Source: Sphingomonadales bacterium
Lineage (GTDB): Bacteria; Pseudomonadota; Alphaproteobacteria; Sphingomonadales; Sphingomonadaceae
Reading direction: 5' to 3'
Assembly: GCA_027490095.1 (NCBI GenBank)
Contig: JAIXYT010000007.1
Span: 1 to 64,000 of the forward strand
Length of the DNA: 64,000 bases
Shown: in pieces, positions 61,289-64,000 of the stretch
How the letters are laid out: every line of letters begins with the position of its first letter
How positions within the stretch are numbered: the first letter of the stretch is position 1
Program-made: the position numbers and the translations under genes
The notes under the pieces: generated by a model
The model's input: the letters and a program-made list of their open reading frames with translations, nothing else
Databases searched by the model: none
What the model was told of the DNA's origin: nothing

Positions 61289-63574
61289 ATGGCGTCGACG
61301 GTTCGTCTTGCCCATTCCCTGCTTGCGTCCTGCGCAGTTGCAACAACCCTTGGCGCCTTTGCGGCCCCGGCGCTGGCCCAGGCCGTGCCGCAGGCTGCGA
61401 CTTCGACCGGGGTCGAGGACATCATCGTTTCGGCCCGGCGCCGGGCGGAATCGATCCAGGACGCGCCCGTCGCGGTGACCGCGATCTCGCCGCGCGAACT
61501 GACCAATCTTGCAGCGCCCGACATCCGCGACCTCGTGGGCCGCACCCCGAACCTAGTGATCGATCCCGTCAACGCCGGGCCTTCGGCGGCGGCCATCTCC
61601 ATCCGGGGCATCAGCTTCGAGGATATCGAGAAGAGCTTCGATCCTGCCGTCGGCGTGCTGATCGACGATGTGTATATCGGGACCAACACCGGCCAGCTGC
61701 TGGACTTCTTCGACTTCGAGAGCGTCGAGGTGCTGCGCGGACCGCAGGGCACGCTGTTCGGGCGCAACACGACGGCCGGCGTGATCCGGCTGCAGCGCAC
61801 CAAGCCCACCGGCGAGTTCGGCGTGCGCGCCCAGGGCACCATCGGCAACTACGGCCGGCGCGACCTTCGCCTTGTGGTGAACACGCCCAAGATGGGGGAT
61901 CTCATCAGTTTCAAGGGCTTCTGGATCCGCGCGCAGACCGACGACTTCTACGACAACCAGACGCTGGGCAAGGAGTATGGTGGGCGCCGCTATGACAATT
62001 TCGGCGTGAGCGCCCGAGTCGAGACCGGCGACCTCGACGTCGTCGCCACCTGGGACCGGATCGACGAGCGCACCGAGATCGACCAGTCGGCGACGTCGCA
62101 GACGGGGCTCGACCTGATCTGCCTTCAGGTGCCGGTGCCGGGCGTCGGCCTCATCCGGCCGACCGGGATCCCGAACGAGCAGTGCGACCGCAACACGCGC
62201 GGCGACCTCTACACCACTTTCTCGAACGTGGGCGGCCTTGCCAAGAACAAGGGCGACAACTTCACCATCAATGCCGTGCTGACGCTTGGTGATCTGAACA
62301 TCAGCTCGGTAACGGGTTGGCGGAGCAGCAACGAAAGTGTGCGGCAGGACTTCGATTCGACGTCGATCAACTTCTTCGACACCAACCGGGTGCAGACCTA
62401 CCGGCAGTTCAGCCAGGAGTTCCGTGTTGCCGGTAACCTGACCGACACGATCGATTTCGTGACCGGCTTCTACTACTTCAACAGCAACTACACGCTGGAC
62501 CAGACGACCTTCTTCGGACCGTTCCTGCAGGCGGCGGCCGGCTTGCCGGCCCAGGGCGGCAACCTCGTCGACCATGATTCCAAGTCGACCGCGCTGTTTG
62601 CCGATGTGCAGTGGCAGATCACCGAGCAGCTGCGGCTTTCGGTGGGCGGCCGCTACACCTGGGACGACAAGAGCATCTTCAACGACTTCCTGAAGACCGG
62701 GATCACCGCGCTGATCGCGAACGAGAGCGCGAGCTGGTCGCAGTTCACGCCGCGCGCCTCGATCGACTACAGCTTCGGCGACCAGTCGAACACGCTGGTC
62801 TATGCGAGCTACTCGCAGGGCTATCGCGCGGGCGGCTTCAACGGGCGCGGGCAGACGGCGGCGTCGGCCCGGACCCCGTTCGACCCGGAGACGGTGGACA
62901 GCTTCGAGCTGGGCTTCAAGACCGAGTTCTGGGACAGCCGGATCACCTTCAACGTGGCGGCCTTCCTGACCAAATATGACAACAAGCAGGAAGAAATCGT
63001 TCGCCCTGCCCCGCCGCCGGCCGGCCAGGAAACGCTGGTGCTGAACGCCGCGACGGCGACCATCAAGGGCCTGGAAGCGGAGTTCCGCGGACGGCTTGCG
63101 GAAGGGTTGAACGTCTTCGGCTCGCTGGGCCTGCTGGACGCCCAGTATGACGAGTTCGAGACGCTGGTGAACGGCGTGGTGACCGATATCTCGAACCGCG
63201 ACCTCAGGCGGACACCCGACCTGAGCTTCGCGATCGGCGGCGACTACACCGTGCCGCTGGGCGATTTCGCCGACCTGCTGCTGACGGGCGTGTTCCGGCA
63301 CGTTTCGTCGCTGCAGACGACCATCGTCGGCGATCCCACCGATCCGACCCGGAACGATCCGCGCGGCCTTGCGCAGCCGCGGGACAATCTGGACGCGAGC
63401 GCCGGCCTGATCTTCGACCTGGGGAGCGAGCGCACGGCGAGGGTGTCGCTGTTCGGGCGGAACCTGACCGACAACCGTGGGCTTTCCTCGACGCTGCCGG
63501 TGGCCGGGCTGTTCACCTTCTCGGCAGCGCGCCCGCCGAGGACCTGGGGCCTTGAACTGGGCTTCGACTATTGA
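61289..63574 (+). CDS. TonB-dependent receptor
   Basis: Signal peptide; IIVSARRRAESIQDAPVAVTAIS; VEVLRGPQGTLFGRNTTAGVIRL; C-terminal RPPRTWGLELGFDY. Confidence 0.95.
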   Translation: MASTVRLAHSLLASCAVATTLGAFAAPALAQAVPQAATSTGVEDIIVSARRRAESIQDAPVAVTAISPRELTNLAAPDIRDLVGRTPNLVIDPVNAGPSAAAISIRGISFEDIEKSFDPAVGVLIDDVYIGTNTGQLLDFFDFESVEVLRGPQGTLFGRNTTAGVIRLQRTKPTGEFGVRAQGTIGNYGRRDLRLVVNTPKMGDLISFKGFWIRAQTDDFYDNQTLGKEYGGRRYDNFGVSARVETGDLDVVATWDRIDERTEIDQSATSQTGLDLICLQVPVPGVGLIRPTGIPNEQCDRNTRGDLYTTFSNVGGLAKNKGDNFTINAVLTLGDLNISSVTGWRSSNESVRQDFDSTSINFFDTNRVQTYRQFSQEFRVAGNLTDTIDFVTGFYYFNSNYTLDQTTFFGPFLQAAAGLPAQGGNLVDHDSKSTALFADVQWQITEQLRLSVGGRYTWDDKSIFNDFLKTGITALIANESASWSQFTPRASIDYSFGDQSNTLVYASYSQGYRAGGFNGRGQTAASARTPFDPETVDSFELGFKTEFWDSRITFNVAAFLTKYDNKQEEIVRPAPPPAGQETLVLNAATATIKGLEAEFRGRLAEGLNVFGSLGLLDAQYDEFETLVNGVVTDISNRDLRRTPDLSFAIGGDYTVPLGDFADLLLTGVFRHVSSLQTTIVGDPTDPTRNDPRGLAQPRDNLDASAGLIFDLGSERTARVSLFGRNLTDNRGLSSTLPVAGLFTFSAARPPRTWGLELGFDY

Positions 63575-63587
63575 TGGGACGCCTGGC

Positions 63588-64000
63588 GTGATCACGGGGC
63601 CAGCTGCATTGGGTGCGCCCATGCAGCTGGCTTTCGTGCCGGTCGATATCGACCGCGCGCTGGAGTGGTGGACCGGCCGGATGAAGGCCGGTCCCTTCTT
63701 TCATCTGCCGCATGTGGTGCTGGAGGACGTGCGGTATCGGGGCGCGCCGACGGCGCCCGATTTCAGCCTGTGGCTGGGATACTGGGGCAACATGCAGGTG
63801 GAGCTGATCGTGCAGCATGACGACGCGCCCTCCATCTATTCGGCCGGTTTCCCGGGCGTCGGGGAGGACGGGCGGCTGCACCATATGTGCCTGCTGGTGG
63901 ACGATGTGGCAGCGGCGATTGCTGCGGTGGGCCCTGCCGAGATGCTGCAGGAGGGCATTGTGCCGGGCGGCGGGGCGGTTGCCTATGTGCAGCCGCCGGT
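63588..64000 (+). CDS. VOC (glyoxalase-like) family protein, partial
   Basis: MQLAFVPVDIDRALEWWTGRMKAGPFF...LHHMCLLVDDVAAAIAAV; runs off window; start GTG 63588 or ATG 63621. Confidence 0.78.
   Translation, partial: MITGPAALGAPMQLAFVPVDIDRALEWWTGRMKAGPFFHLPHVVLEDVRYRGAPTAPDFSLWLGYWGNMQVELIVQHDDAPSIYSAGFPGVGEDGRLHHMCLLVDDVAAAIAAVGPAEMLQEGIVPGGGAVAYVQPP

Noticed and set aside
61553-63622. 689-aa antisense ORF over the TonB-dependent receptor
   Set aside because: Shadow ORF of a clear receptor; composition bias only.

Overview
The window is 64 kb of GC-rich chromosome from an alphaproteobacterium; gene content suggests a sphingomonad-like lineage, but this is inference. It is densely coding, with no prophage, CRISPR array or intact mobile element visible. 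Main blocks: clpX(partial)/clpP; a flagellar region (SLT transglycosylase, flhA, fliA, a very large flagellin, flgM, flgA, flgBCDEFGHIJKL, motAB); uvrC; a small two-gene unit encoding a Cys-rich protein; a class A beta-lactamase; GST, GDPD, two hotdog thioesterases and sufE; an enlarged phage-shock (psp) operon divergent from pspF; CBS/ybeY/phoH/miaB/plsC/fur/mucR; rimI/tsaB/nitroreductase/nfuA; tRNA-Pro; a run of exported proteins (two sharing an unnamed ~69-aa domain, an L,D-transpeptidase, M13 and S10 peptidases); tRNA-Thr; PepSY/response regulator/histidine kinase; ABC-F; phaZ/bdhA; a cyclopropane-fatty-acid synthase; a TonB-dependent receptor; and a partial VOC protein. Best candidates for undescribed biology: (1) the psp operon, with a sigma54-type promoter, a 60-aa leader-position membrane ORF and three extra small membrane coiled-coil proteins whose C-terminal motif resembles the PspB/PspC tails; (2) the repeated WWN/RQC two-cysteine domain in tandem exported proteins; (3) the coupled 89-aa / Cys-rich gene pair; (4) flagellar regulation: three sigma28-like promoters sharing one variant consensus, and divergent sigma54 promoters around two helically phased palindromes. 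All motif calls were made by eye; no database search or folding was run.
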